Positions 32,675 to 41,398 are shown, counted from the stretch's first letter. The stretch: 64,000 nucleotides of DNA from Austwickia sp. (GCA_016699675.1 CP064985.1:620001-684000); one strand, 5' to 3'. Translations and numbers: made by a program. Notes: generated by a model not told the origin, from the letters alone.

Positions 32675-33609
32675 CTGATGTGGACCGGGATCTGGTCGAG
32701 GGTGTTGAGGATGACGCCCTCGCGCAGCGCCCAGGGGCAGACCACGAGCTTGTCGATGTCGACGATGTCCATCACGGCCTCGATCACCAGCGCGCCCGCC
32801 AACACCTGGTGGCAGCGCTCCTCGGAGACCCCGGGCAGGTCGCAGCGCTGGGCCCCGGAGAGCTTGGCCAGCTTGGGCACCAGCTCGTGCAGGTCGTCCC
32901 GGTTCAGGACCCGCCGAACGTAGGCGCCGTCGCCGCTCGGCGCCGCGCCGCACATCCGCGCCAGCGACCTGATGGTCTTCGACGTGCCGACGTAGCGGTC
33001 CGGCTCGCCGACCTTCTTCAGGTCCCGCATCACGCTGGCGATCTCGGTGCGGATCTCCTTGCGGACGGTCTTGACCTGGGCGGGCTTGGGCGGGTCGCCG
33101 GAGAGCCGTTCGCGGGTCACCCGGCCCGCGCCCAGCGGCAGGGACAGCGCGACGTCGGGGTCCTCGTCGATGCCCGCGGCCAGCTCCAGGGAGCCGCCGC
33201 CGATGTCGACCAGCATGAGCCGACCGCTGGACCAGCCGAACCACCGGCGCGCGGCGAGGAATGTCAGCCGCGACTCGTCCTCGCCCGGGAGCACCTGCAG
33301 CTCGACGCCGGTCTCCTTCTTGACCGCGGCCAGGACCTCGTCCCCGTTGGGTGCCTCCCGGATGGCGCTGGTCGCGAACCCCATGAGGTTCTCGATGCCC
33401 CAGTCCTCGGCCTTGACCGTGCAGCCGCGCACGAAGTCGACCAGCTTGTCCCGGCCGGCCTTACTGATGTCGCCGTTAGCCTCGGTGTGCTCGGAGAGCC
33501 GCAGCGTCATCTTGTACGACGACGCCGCGAATGGGTGGGCGCCCCAATAGGCATCGACCGCCAGCAGATGCACCGTGTTGGAACCGACGTCGATGACACC
33601 CATGCGCAT
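32671..33609 (-). CDS. ppx: Ppx/GppA-family phosphatase (exopolyphosphatase-like)
   Basis: A 312-residue member of the ASKHA-fold Ppx/GppA family, which degrades polyphosphate and/or pppGpp. Motifs: GVIDVGSNTVHLL (phosphate 1, about 4-16), MGFATSAIREAPN, VDIGGGSLELA (phosphate 2, about 142-152). It is the short form like mycobacterial Ppx1 (Rv0496), lacking the C-terminal domain of E. coli Ppx. The ATG at 33609 is seven bases after a TAGCCT -10 box. It is coupled to the downstream phosphoesterase. Confidence 0.92.
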   Translation of the reverse strand: MRMGVIDVGSNTVHLLAVDAYWGAHPFAASSYKMTLRLSEHTEANGDISKAGRDKLVDFVRGCTVKAEDWGIENLMGFATSAIREAPNGDEVLAAVKKETGVELQVLPGEDESRLTFLAARRWFGWSSGRLMLVDIGGGSLELAAGIDEDPDVALSLPLGAGRVTRERLSGDPPKPAQVKTVRKEIRTEIASVMRDLKKVGEPDRYVGTSKTIRSLARMCGAAPSGDGAYVRRVLNRDDLHELVPKLAKLSGAQRCDLPGVSEERCHQVLAGALVIEAVMDIVDIDKLVVCPWALREGVILNTLDQIPVHIR

Positions 33610-33616
33610 AGCGCCC

Positions 33617-33622
33617 AGGCTA
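33617..33622 (-). promoter_or_regulatory. -10 box of ppx (leaderless start)
   Basis: TAGCCT on the minus strand, seven bases before the ATG at 33609. Confidence 0.5.
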
Positions 33623-33659
33623 TCCCGGTGGTCGGGGGCGGGCGGCACGGCGTACGACG

Positions 33660-33665
33660 TACGAT
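33660..33665 (+). promoter_or_regulatory. -10 box of the Cys-rich protein gene (leaderless start)
   Basis: TACGAT, six bases before the ATG at 33672. It is 38 bp from the divergent ppx -10 box. Confidence 0.45.
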
Positions 33666-33671
33666 CCGCGC

Positions 33672-34544
33672 ATGCCCGCCGCAGGCAAGCGCCCGAACCG
33701 GACCCCCCGCGACCGCACCGCGGAGCCCGCCGAGACCCCACTGGACGTCGCGCGGACCTGGGTGGAGTTCGTCGATCCGGCGGAGCCGGGCCAACGCTTC
33801 CGGTGCGATCTGACGTGGCTGACGTCCGATTACCGGTGCATCTTCGGCGCGGGCTGCCGCGGCATCGATCGGGACCGGCCGGAGGACGGCTGCTGCACAC
33901 TGGGAGCGCACTTCACCGACGCAGACGATCTCGCGCGGGTGCGCGCGGTGGTCGAGGCGCTCGGTCCGGACGAGTGGCAGCTCCGCGAGGCCGCCCTGGC
34001 CGGGGGCGCGGACGGCTGGTGGGAGGATGTCGACGGCGAGCCCGGGGCCGAGCCCGAGCTCAAGACCCGGCAGGTCGACGGGGCGTGCGTCCTGCTCAAC
34101 CGGGCGGACTTCACGGGGGGCGCGGGGTGCGCGCTGCACCGGCACGCGCTCGCGACCGGGGCCGCCCCGCACACGGCCAAGCCCGACGTCTGTTGGCAGC
34201 TGCCGATCCGGCGCGCCTACCGGACGGTGCGGCTCCCGGACGAGACGGACTACCTGGAGGTGTCGATCGGCGAGTACGACCGCCGCGGCTGGGGTCCGGG
34301 CGGGCACGACCTGGACTGGTACTGCACCGGATCGCCGCTGGCCCACACCGGGACGGCGCCGCTGTATGTCAGCTCCGCGGTGGAGCTGCGCGAGCTGATG
34401 GGGGACGCGGCGTACGGCGTGCTGGCCGACCTCGCGGCGGCGCACCTGGCGGGAGTCTCGGCCGCACGCGCCACTCCGGCGGGGCGCGCCCTGCTGCCGC
34501 TGCTGGTCCACCCGGCGACGCTCGTGGCGCGCGGGGAGGCTTGA
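33672..34544 (+). CDS. Cysteine-rich hypothetical protein (possible metal or Fe-S site)
   Basis: 290 residues, not assigned to a named family with confidence. It has nine cysteines; Cys45, Cys56, Cys62 and the pair Cys74-Cys75 (DGCCTLGAHF) cluster, and Cys139, Cys153, Cys174 and Cys218 follow, with His residues between. The CC-x-LGAHF pattern recalls YkgJ/DUF3109-type zinc or iron-sulfur proteins, but that is an inference. It is soluble with no signal peptide. The methyltransferase gene follows with a 2-bp gap, so the two are co-transcribed. Confidence 0.75.
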   Translation: MPAAGKRPNRTPRDRTAEPAETPLDVARTWVEFVDPAEPGQRFRCDLTWLTSDYRCIFGAGCRGIDRDRPEDGCCTLGAHFTDADDLARVRAVVEALGPDEWQLREAALAGGADGWWEDVDGEPGAEPELKTRQVDGACVLLNRADFTGGAGCALHRHALATGAAPHTAKPDVCWQLPIRRAYRTVRLPDETDYLEVSIGEYDRRGWGPGGHDLDWYCTGSPLAHTGTAPLYVSSAVELRELMGDAAYGVLADLAAAHLAGVSAARATPAGRALLPLLVHPATLVARGEA

Positions 34545-34546
34545 TC

Positions 34547-35377
34547 GTGACCGGCGGGTGCGGGCGGACGCCGCGGCTGCCGGGGGGTCCGTACGACGCC
34601 GCGACGTACGCCGCGTGGCTGTCCCACCCCGCCGACCATGGGGATGCGGCGCCCCTGGCGCGGGCCCGCGCGGCCTCCGCCGCGGCGATCCCCTCGCCGA
34701 ACATCTGGGACCACCCCGCGGTCTACGAGATCGAGAACCGGGCCGTCGACCCGGACGGGCTGCTGCTGGCGGCGATGCAGCGGATCCACCCCCTGGCGGG
34801 CGTCGACCTGCTGGATCTGGGCTGCGGCACCGGCTACCACCTGCCGGTCTTCGCCGGCCTGGTGGGGCTGGGTGGGAGCGTCACCGGCGTGGAACCGCAC
34901 CCACCGCTGGTGGCCGCGGCGGTACGCCGGGTCGGGTCGGCGCGGGCACCCGACGTACGGGTGCTGTCCGGCTCCGCTGAGGCCATCCCGCTGCCGGACG
35001 CCTCGGTCGACGTCGTGCATGCGCGGTGGGCGTACTTCTTCGGCCCCGGCTGCGAACCCGGCCTGGCCGAGCTGGCCCGGGTGCTGCGGCCCGGCGGCAC
35101 GGCCTTCGTCATCGACAACGACGCGACGACCAGCACCTTCGGACGCTGGTTCCGGCGCGAGCACCCGGCGTACGATCCCGCGGCCGTCGAGCGGTTCTGG
35201 CGCCGCCGCGGGTTCGCCCGGGAGGCGATCCCGATGCGCTGGCGGATGGACTGCCGGGCCGACTTCGAGGCGTGCGTGCGGATCGAGTTCTCGCCGCGGG
35301 TGGCGGCGGCGTTCCTCGCCGCCCACCCCGGCTGCGAGGTGGATTACGCGGTCAACCTCTGGTGGTCGCACTACTGA
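34547..35377 (+). CDS. Class I SAM-dependent methyltransferase
   Basis: A 276-residue Rossmann methyltransferase. Motif I is LLDLGCGTGYHLP (about 88-100), the acidic ribose-binding residue is in VTGVEPHPP, and RVLRPGGTAFVIDND is the post-motif strand. About 80 N-terminal residues precede the fold. GTG 34547 is chosen because a GGGGAGG site lies 7 nt upstream, inside the end of the previous gene. The substrate is unknown. It converges with the small gene at 35392. Confidence 0.88.
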   Translation: MTGGCGRTPRLPGGPYDAATYAAWLSHPADHGDAAPLARARAASAAAIPSPNIWDHPAVYEIENRAVDPDGLLLAAMQRIHPLAGVDLLDLGCGTGYHLPVFAGLVGLGGSVTGVEPHPPLVAAAVRRVGSARAPDVRVLSGSAEAIPLPDASVDVVHARWAYFFGPGCEPGLAELARVLRPGGTAFVIDNDATTSTFGRWFRREHPAYDPAAVERFWRRRGFAREAIPMRWRMDCRADFEACVRIEFSPRVAAAFLAAHPGCEVDYAVNLWWSHY

Positions 35378-35391
35378 CCACCAGGCGCACC

Positions 35392-35667
35392 TCAGTTCTG
35401 GTCGGTGTCCGCGTCCCAGGCGACCCGCTCGCGGGCGTCCGCGAGATCGGCGGGCTCGGTGTCGAACGGCTGCGCGCTCACGGCGTCGCCCGAGGCGTCC
35501 TGCAGGTCGTCGGTGATCTCGGCGGCGCTGGGCAGCGGCCGCTCCGCCGTCTCCGGCGAGGTCGGCCCGACGCCTTGGGCGGCCGGGGCCTCCGGGCGGA
35601 CCCCCTCGCCGGGGCGCGGCTGGTCGGGATCGACGACGGGCGAATCGGTTGCGGAGTTCTGGGCCAT
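35392..35667 (-). CDS. Small acidic hypothetical protein
   Basis: 91 residues, rich in Asp, Glu, Pro and Ala, probably disordered (SAAEITDDLQDASGDAVSAQPF). It resembles the short DUF5709-like acidic proteins of actinobacteria but I cannot assign it. The ATG is seven bases after a TACCCT -10 box, predicting a leaderless mRNA. Longer upstream frames are shadows of radA. Confidence 0.6.
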   Translation of the reverse strand: MAQNSATDSPVVDPDQPRPGEGVRPEAPAAQGVGPTSPETAERPLPSAAEITDDLQDASGDAVSAQPFDTEPADLADARERVAWDADTDQN

Positions 35668-35674
35668 GGCGCCG

Positions 35675-35680
35675 AGGGTA
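35675..35680 (-). promoter_or_regulatory. -10 box of the small acidic protein gene (leaderless start)
   Basis: TACCCT on the minus strand, seven bases before the ATG at 35667. Confidence 0.4.
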
Positions 35681-35807
35681 CGTCGTGCCCCGGCACGAGG
35701 CGACCGCACGGCCAGGCAGCGCCGCTGCGGCGGGGGCGGCGGGCCGGCGCGCCGCTGCCTATCGCTGGCCATCGCCGGTGCCCGCGAGCGTTGTCGGACC
35801 CCACCCG

Positions 35808-35813
35808 TACCGT
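35808..35813 (+). promoter_or_regulatory. -10 box of radA (leaderless start)
   Basis: TACCGT, seven bases before the ATG at 35821. Confidence 0.45.
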
Positions 35814-35820
35814 CTCGGTC

Positions 35821-37278
35821 ATGGCGAAGACTGCGACCGCGCGCGCGACCCGGCCCGGCCGGCAGACCACGGGCTACCGCTGCGCGGAGTGCGGCTGGAC
35901 CACCGTGAAGTGGGTGGGTCGGTGCGGCGAGTGCCAGGCCTGGGGCAGCGTCGAGGAGATCGGTCAGGTCAGCGCCCGCACGCAGCCCGCGACCCGGCTC
36001 GATCGCCCCGCGCAGCCGATCGCCGACGTCGACGCGCGGCCGGCGCAGGCGTGGCCGACCGGGGTGCCGGAGCTGGACCGGGTGCTCGGCCGGGGCCTGG
36101 TGTCGGGCGCGGTGGCGCTCGTGGCCGGCGAGCCGGGCATCGGCAAGTCCACGCTGCTGCTCGACGTGGCGGCGCGTGCGGCCCGCACCGGCCGCACGGT
36201 GCTCTACGTCACCGGCGAGGAGTCCGCGGCCCAGGTGCGGCTCAGGGCCGAGCGCATCGGGGCGATGGCGTCCTCGCTCTACCTCGCCGCCGAGACCGAT
36301 CTGGCGGCCACGCTCGGGCACGTCGAGGCGGTCGATCCGGAGTTGCTCGTGGTCGACTCGGTGCAGACCGTCGCGTCCGCCGAGGTCGAGGGCGCCGCGG
36401 GCAACGTCGCCCAGGTCCGGGAGGTCGCCGCCTCGCTCATCGCGGTGGCGAAGGCGCGGGGCATGGCGGCGCTGCTGGTCGGGCACGTGACGAAGGACGG
36501 CTCGATCGCCGGGCCGCGGGTCCTGGAGCATCTCGTCGACGTCGTCATCCAGTTCGAGGGCGAACGGACCGGCCGGCTGCGGCTGGTCCGGGCGATCAAG
36601 AACCGCTACGGGCCGACCGACGAGGTGGGCTGCTTCGACCTCGGGGAGAGCGGCATCGAGGGCCTCGCCGACCCCAGCGGCCTATTCGTGTCGAGCCGCG
36701 ACCTCGTGGTGCCGGGCACGAGCGTGATGGTGACGTTGGAGGGTCAGCGCCCGCTGGTCGCCGAGGTCCAGTCGCTGTTGGTGCCGACGCGGGCGCCCGC
36801 GCCCCGGCGTACGACGTCCGGGCTGGACCCCTCCCGCGTGTCGATGCTGTTGGCCGTCCTGGAACGGCGGGGCCGCTTGCCGGTGGGCACCTGCGACGCG
36901 TTTGTCTCGACCGTCGGCGGGGTGCGCGTCACCGAGCCCGCCGCGGACCTCGCGATCGCGCTGGCCATGGCGAGCGCGCTGCTCGACCGGCCGATCCCGG
37001 CCGGCACCATCGCGGTAGGTGAGGTGGGGCTGGCTGGGGAAGTACGCCAGGTCTCCGGCGTGCCCCGCCGGCTGGCCGAGGCGCGCCGCATCGGGTTCGA
37101 GCGGGCGGTGGTGCCCGCGGGCTCGTTCGGCTCCGGGACGGGCGCCCTCGGGCGGGGTGGGCGCTCGCCGCGCCCGGTGGGGCCGGTCGCCACGGGCCAC
37201 GGGGTGCCCGCCGGGATGGCCGTCACGGAGGTCGCCGACGTGACCGAGGCGGTCCACCTGCTTCTCGCGGCGGACTGA
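35821..37278 (+). CDS. radA: DNA repair protein RadA
   Basis: RadA is a RecA-like helicase that promotes branch migration during recombinational repair. The 485 residues have a zinc finger (Cys21, Cys24, Cys35, Cys38), Walker A GEPGIGKSTLL (about 103-113), the RadA-specific KNRYGPTDEVG motif (about 260-270) and a C-terminal Lon-protease-like domain. Length is normal. The start is leaderless. It precedes disA by 80 bp; the radA-disA pairing is common in actinobacteria and Firmicutes, and RadA is known to interact with DisA in some species. Confidence 0.97.
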   Translation: MAKTATARATRPGRQTTGYRCAECGWTTVKWVGRCGECQAWGSVEEIGQVSARTQPATRLDRPAQPIADVDARPAQAWPTGVPELDRVLGRGLVSGAVALVAGEPGIGKSTLLLDVAARAARTGRTVLYVTGEESAAQVRLRAERIGAMASSLYLAAETDLAATLGHVEAVDPELLVVDSVQTVASAEVEGAAGNVAQVREVAASLIAVAKARGMAALLVGHVTKDGSIAGPRVLEHLVDVVIQFEGERTGRLRLVRAIKNRYGPTDEVGCFDLGESGIEGLADPSGLFVSSRDLVVPGTSVMVTLEGQRPLVAEVQSLLVPTRAPAPRRTTSGLDPSRVSMLLAVLERRGRLPVGTCDAFVSTVGGVRVTEPAADLAIALAMASALLDRPIPAGTIAVGEVGLAGEVRQVSGVPRRLAEARRIGFERAVVPAGSFGSGTGALGRGGRSPRPVGPVATGHGVPAGMAVTEVADVTEAVHLLLAAD

Positions 37279-37319
37279 TGGCGGACTGATGGAGTAGCGG
37301 CCGGCACAGACCCGCGCAC

Positions 37320-37325
37320 TATCAT
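37320..37325 (+). promoter_or_regulatory. -10 box of disA
   Basis: TATCAT fits TANNNT. It would start transcription near 37332, upstream of an AGGAGG site at 37351-37356. Confidence 0.4.
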
Positions 37326-37359
37326 CCCTGGTGATGCGGGCGTGGCGAACAGGAGGACC

Positions 37360-38433
37360 GTGGAGCGCAGCGACGAGGAACTGATGCGCGTCACCCTCGC
37401 CACGATGGCCCCGGGGACCGAGCTTCGCGAGGGCCTCGAACGCATCCTGCATGGCCGCACCGGCGCGCTCGTCGTGCTCGGCTACGACCGCGGGGTCGAG
37501 AAGATCTGCACGGGCGGTTTCCCGATCGACATCGAGTTCTCGGCGACCCGGCTGCGGGAACTGGCCAAGATGGACGGCGCGGTGGTCGTGGAGAACGACC
37601 TGTCCCGCATCGTGCGGGCCGCGACCCAGCTGGTCCCGGACGCCGCCATCGAGACCACCGAATCCGGCACCCGGCACCGCACCGCCGAGCGCGTCGCCAA
37701 GCAGACCGGCCACCCGGTCATCTCGGTCAGCCAGTCGATGCAGACCATCGCCGTGTACGTCGGCGAACGCCGCCACGTCCTCGAGGGCTCGGCGGTGGTG
37801 CTGTCGCGCGCCAATCAGGCGCTGGCCACCCTGGAGCGCTACAAGGCGCGCCTCGACGAGGTCACCGCGACGCTGTCCGCGCTGGAGGTCGAGGACTTCG
37901 TCACGATCCGCGACGTCACGCTGGTGATCCAGCGGCACGAGATGGTGCGCCGGATCAGCGAGGAGGTCTCCACTTTCGTGGTCGAGCTCGGCACCGACGG
38001 CCGCCTCCTGTCGCTGCAGTTGGAGGAGCTCATCGGCGGCGTCGGGGTGGAACGGGACCTCGTCGTCGGGGATTACCTCCCGGCCGACGACCGGCATCGA
38101 CTCGACGAAACCCTCGGCACGCTGGCCAAACTCAGCTCCTCCGAGCTGCTGGACGCGGTGCAGGTCTCGGGCGCGCTCGGCTACCCCATGACGGCCGAGG
38201 CGCTCGATGAGTCGGTCAGCCCCCGCGGCCACCGCTTGCTCGCGAAGATCCCCCGGCTGCCCCGATCCATCGCCGACCGGCTGGTCGAGCACTTCGGCGG
38301 CCTGCAGGCCCTGCTCATGGCGAGCCAGGAGGACCTCATGGCCGTCGACGGCGTCGGCGAGGCGCGCGCCCGGACGGTCCGCGAGGGCGTCGCGCGCCTG
38401 GCCGAGTCCAGCATCCTCGAGCGCTACGCCTGA
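37360..38433 (+). CDS. disA: Diadenylate cyclase DisA (DNA integrity scanning protein)
   Basis: DisA makes the second messenger c-di-AMP and pauses when it meets branched DNA. The N-terminal DAC domain has LGYDRG, MDGAVVV (DGA motif, about 73-79) and GTRHRTAE (RHR motif, about 105-112); a helical spine follows, and a C-terminal helix-hairpin-helix DNA-binding domain (LMAVDGVGEARARTVREG). The open frame also allows GTG 37342, but the codons between would include two adjacent rare AGG codons that read as an AGGAGG ribosome site, so GTG 37360 is preferred although the spacing is only 3 nt. Confidence 0.95.
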   Translation: MERSDEELMRVTLATMAPGTELREGLERILHGRTGALVVLGYDRGVEKICTGGFPIDIEFSATRLRELAKMDGAVVVENDLSRIVRAATQLVPDAAIETTESGTRHRTAERVAKQTGHPVISVSQSMQTIAVYVGERRHVLEGSAVVLSRANQALATLERYKARLDEVTATLSALEVEDFVTIRDVTLVIQRHEMVRRISEEVSTFVVELGTDGRLLSLQLEELIGGVGVERDLVVGDYLPADDRHRLDETLGTLAKLSSSELLDAVQVSGALGYPMTAEALDESVSPRGHRLLAKIPRLPRSIADRLVEHFGGLQALLMASQEDLMAVDGVGEARARTVREGVARLAESSILERYA

Positions 38434-38441
38434 TCGCGCCC

Positions 38442-39362
38442 GTGCCGCCGGCTCCGCCCCAACGCTCCGCCCTGCCCGGCCTCCCGAGGCTGCGTGCGCT
38501 GCACGAACGCGTCCTGACCTGGTACGACGTCGCCGCCCGCGACCTGCCCTGGCGACGTCCCGACTGCTCCCCCTGGGGCGTGTTCGTCTCCGAGGTCATG
38601 TTGCAGCAGACCCCGGTGGCCCGGGTCGAGCCGGCCTGGCGCGACTGGCTGGAGCGTTGGCCCACGCCCGCCGACCTGGCCGCGGCCGCGCCGGGCGACG
38701 CCGTACGGGCCTGGGGACGCCTCGGCTACCCGCGCCGCGCCCTGCGGCTGCACGCGGCGGCGGCCGCGATGGTGGCCGAGCACGGTGGCGCCGTACCGGC
38801 CACCGAGGCCGCGCTGCGGACCCTGCCGGGCGTGGGCGCGTACACCGCCGCCGCCGTCGCCGCCTTCGCCTTCGGGGCGCGGACGGCGGTGGTCGACACG
38901 AACGTACGGCGGGTGCAGGCCCGCCTCGTCACCGGCTCGGCGCTGCCCCACCCGACCCTGACCGCCGCCGAATCCGCGCTCGCCGCAACGCTGCTGCCGG
39001 CCGACCCCGCGACGTCCGCCCGCTGGAACGTCGCGGTCATGGAGCTCGGCGCGCTCGCCTGCACGGCCCGGTCCCCCCGCTGCGGGTCGTGCCCGGTCGC
39101 CGGCTCGTGCGCGTGGCGGCTCGCAGGGAAGCCGCCGTACGACGGGCGGCCGCACCGCGGCCAGGCCTGGGCCGGGACCGACCGCCAGGTCCGCGGAGCC
39201 CTGCTGGCGGTGCTGCGCCAGAGCCCGGAGCCGGTCGAGGCCGCGACCCTGGCCGCCGCTTGGCCCGCCGACGACGCCCAGCGGGACCGCTGCCTCGCCT
39301 CACTCATCGAGGACGGCCTGGTCGAGCCGCTCTCCGACGGCCGCTACGCACTCCCCTCCTGA
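38442..39362 (+). CDS. mutY: A/G-specific adenine DNA glycosylase
   Basis: MutY removes adenine mispaired with 8-oxoguanine. The 306-residue protein has the catalytic Glu in SEVMLQQTPVARV (about 46-58), the helix-hairpin-helix TLPGVGAYTAAAV, the catalytic Asp in VVDTNVRRV and a [4Fe-4S] loop C-x6-C-x2-C-x5-C (CTARSPRCGSCPVAGSC). The C-terminal MutT-like domain is short or absent compared with E. coli MutY. It starts (GTG) 8 bp after disA and is likely in the same operon. Confidence 0.94.
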   Translation: MPPAPPQRSALPGLPRLRALHERVLTWYDVAARDLPWRRPDCSPWGVFVSEVMLQQTPVARVEPAWRDWLERWPTPADLAAAAPGDAVRAWGRLGYPRRALRLHAAAAAMVAEHGGAVPATEAALRTLPGVGAYTAAAVAAFAFGARTAVVDTNVRRVQARLVTGSALPHPTLTAAESALAATLLPADPATSARWNVAVMELGALACTARSPRCGSCPVAGSCAWRLAGKPPYDGRPHRGQAWAGTDRQVRGALLAVLRQSPEPVEAATLAAAWPADDAQRDRCLASLIEDGLVEPLSDGRYALPS

Positions 39363-39404
39363 CCGAGCCGGGCGGACGCGCGCTTACCCCTCACGGTGGC
39401 GCTT

Positions 39405-39489
39405 ATCGCTCATGGTGGTGGTTATCGCCGCAACCGTGAGCGCTACCCGCACCCGTGAGCACGGCGCGTGGGCGGCTAGGCCCGGCCAT
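39405..39489 (+). repeat. 85-bp intergenic repeat, copy A
   Basis: About 88 percent identical to 39646-39730. It runs from ATCGCTCATGGTGG to AGGCCCGGCCAT and contains CAACCGTGAGCGCTAC, which can pair with a GCTCAYGGT element within the same copy. Confidence 0.75.
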
Positions 39490-39645
39490 TCTGCTGATCA
39501 ACCGCTCGTCACCTGCAGGTATCGTGCCGCAGCACCAAAAGTGCAGGTCGTGGGCGGTGAGCGACCCCGGGAAGGTGGCCCCGGGTGACCAGGGCCGCTA
39601 CCATGTGACCGCTGACGGTGGTGGTTATCGCTCATGGTCGTGGTC

Positions 39646-39730
39646 ATCGCTCACGGTGGTGGTTGTCGCCGCAACCGTGAGCGCTACCCCCAACCGCGAG
39701 CGCAGCGCGCGGGCGGCCAGGCCCGACCAT
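39646..39730 (+). repeat. 85-bp intergenic repeat, copy B
   Basis: Second copy. It includes a perfect inverted repeat: CGCTCACGGT (39648-39657) and ACCGTGAGCG (39674-39683), with a 16-base loop. It ends just before the 3' end of the DUF1345 remnant. Confidence 0.75.
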
Positions 39731-39736
39731 GCGGAC

Positions 39737-40425
39737 TCAGCCCACCATCACGCTGACCACCTACGCCAGGATCACCGTGTTGAACACGAACGGGAGGACG
39801 GCGTGCGTGGTGACCGTCCGCCGCATCGGGGAGGTCCGCACGCCGGTGTCGGTGGTGCCGAACGTGGTCGAGACCCCCACCGCGAAATACAGGTAGTCCG
39901 TCCACTCGGGCTCCGGCGTGCCCGGGAACTCCAGCGACCCCGGCCCGCGCTGGTCGCGGCACAAATAGTCGACGGCGAACGAGAGCGCCACCGACAGCCA
40001 GGACGCGACGATCAGCACGACCGAGAGCACCACCGGCAGCTCGGCGGGCGCGTCGCCGCCGGCGCGAGGGAGCAGGTAGACCGCGAGCAGCGCCAGCGCG
40101 CTGGCCATCGTCGCCAGGCCGGCGCCGGGCTCGGTGGCCAGCACGTACCGGCGCACCCAGCTTCCCGGGCGGGTGGCCGCCGCCCAGGCCCGGGTCCGCG
40201 CCGCGGGCACGCGCCGGAAGGCCGCCAGCGTCAGCACGACGTACAACAGCAGGTAGAGAGCCAGCTCCCCACGACGAGCCGGGTGGTGTGCGCGATGAGA
40301 TCGCTCCCCGACCGGCCCGTGGGCCGGGCCCACCCCGCCAACGCCACGACGACCACGCCGGTGGCGACCGTGACCGACATCCAGCTGCGCCGCTCCTCCG
40401 GCAGCCACCACGCCCACGACAGCAC
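39737..40425 (-). pseudogene. DUF1345 membrane protein gene with frameshift and internal stop
   Basis: Two overlapping frames together encode a DUF1345-type membrane protein. The N-terminal part (GTG about 40425, SWAWWLPEERRSWMSV, then a helix) ends in frame near RLVVG, and the rest (ELALYLLLYVVLTL through EWTDYLYFAVGVSTTFGTTDTGV to FVFNTVILA) continues in another frame after a run of four G near 40265. The family's usual C-terminus is then cut by a TAG at 39761-39763, after which VVSVMVG and a TGA follow in frame. A real pseudogene or a sequencing error in the G run are both possible. Confidence 0.75.
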
Positions 40426-40582
40426 CCGTTCACCCCCCGCTCGACGGACCCCTGACCGAGCCACCCTCACACGACGTCCCAGGTCCGAGCCACCTCAACG
40501 GCGCCGATGGCCGGGAATTCACCCGGTCATCACCAGGAATTCGGTTGCCTCCGCGGCCGACACGGCGTAAGTTCTGGCGTTT

Positions 40583-41398
40583 GTGCGCGCCGCACTGCTC
40601 CCGTACGCCCGCCTCTTCGTGGCCGGGTTCCGCCGGCGCACGACATACCGGCTGGCGCTCTTCGCCGGCGTCGTCACCAACTCCTCCTTCGGGCTCATCC
40701 GCTGCGCCGTCCTGGTGGCCCTCGCGGCGGGGGCGGGGGCGGCGGGGAGCACGCTCGGCTGCTACGACGAGGCGGGCCTGCTCGCCTACGCCTTCATCTC
40801 GCAGGCGCTGCTCGGCCCCGTGAGCATCTGGGGTGGCACCGACGTACGCGACCGGATCCGCTCCGGCGACATTGCCGTGGACCTCGCCCGCCCCCTGGAC
40901 GTCCAGGGGGCGCTGCTGGCCCAGGACCTGGGCTATTCGCTCGCCGCGGTCCTGCCGCGCTCGATCCCGACGCTGCTGGTCGGCATGGCCGTGGTCGGCG
41001 TCCGGCTGCCCGTCGACCCGCTGATCTGGGCCGCCGGGCTCGCGGGCCTGCTCCTCGCGATGGTGGTCAGCTACCTGGCCCGGTTCCTCGTGCAGACCGC
41101 CGCGTTCTGGATCACCGAGACGCGCGGGGTGATCAACCTGTACGCCGGAGCCGCCGGCATCTTCTCCGGGCTGATCGTGCCGCTGGCGATCATGCCCGAG
41201 CCGCTGCGCCTCGCCGCGCTGGTCACGCCCTTCCCGGCGCTGATCCAGGCCCCGGCCGACCTGTTCTCGGGGCGGGCTACCGGCGCGTCGGCCCTGGCCA
41301 CCCTCGGCCTCCAGCTCGGCTGGGTGGTCGCGCTGGGTCTCGCCGGGCGGGTGGCGCTGCGCGCCGGGACGCGCCGGCTGGTGGTGGCCGGTGGCTAG
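40583..41398 (+). CDS. ABC-2 family transporter permease (COG4587-like)
   Basis: A 271-residue protein with six predicted membrane helices, the first permease of a three-gene ABC-2 exporter. Its cytoplasmic loops carry FRRRTTYRLALFAGVVTN near the N-terminus and DVRDRIRSGDIAVDLARPLDVQ, typical of this permease type. The start is GTG, nine bases after a TAAGTT -10-like box. It overlaps the next permease gene by 8 bp. Substrate unknown. Confidence 0.87.
   Translation: MRAALLPYARLFVAGFRRRTTYRLALFAGVVTNSSFGLIRCAVLVALAAGAGAAGSTLGCYDEAGLLAYAFISQALLGPVSIWGGTDVRDRIRSGDIAVDLARPLDVQGALLAQDLGYSLAAVLPRSIPTLLVGMAVVGVRLPVDPLIWAAGLAGLLLAMVVSYLARFLVQTAAFWITETRGVINLYAGAAGIFSGLIVPLAIMPEPLRLAALVTPFPALIQAPADLFSGRATGASALATLGLQLGWVVALGLAGRVALRAGTRRLVVAGG

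Larger units (their letters stand above)
39363..39736. other. Non-coding region with diverged repeats
   Basis: No convincing gene is present between mutY and the broken DUF1345 gene. The region holds two 85-bp direct repeats and several shorter copies of a GCTCAYGGTGGTGGTTATCGC-like theme. Short frames here lack coding character. Confidence 0.7.
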
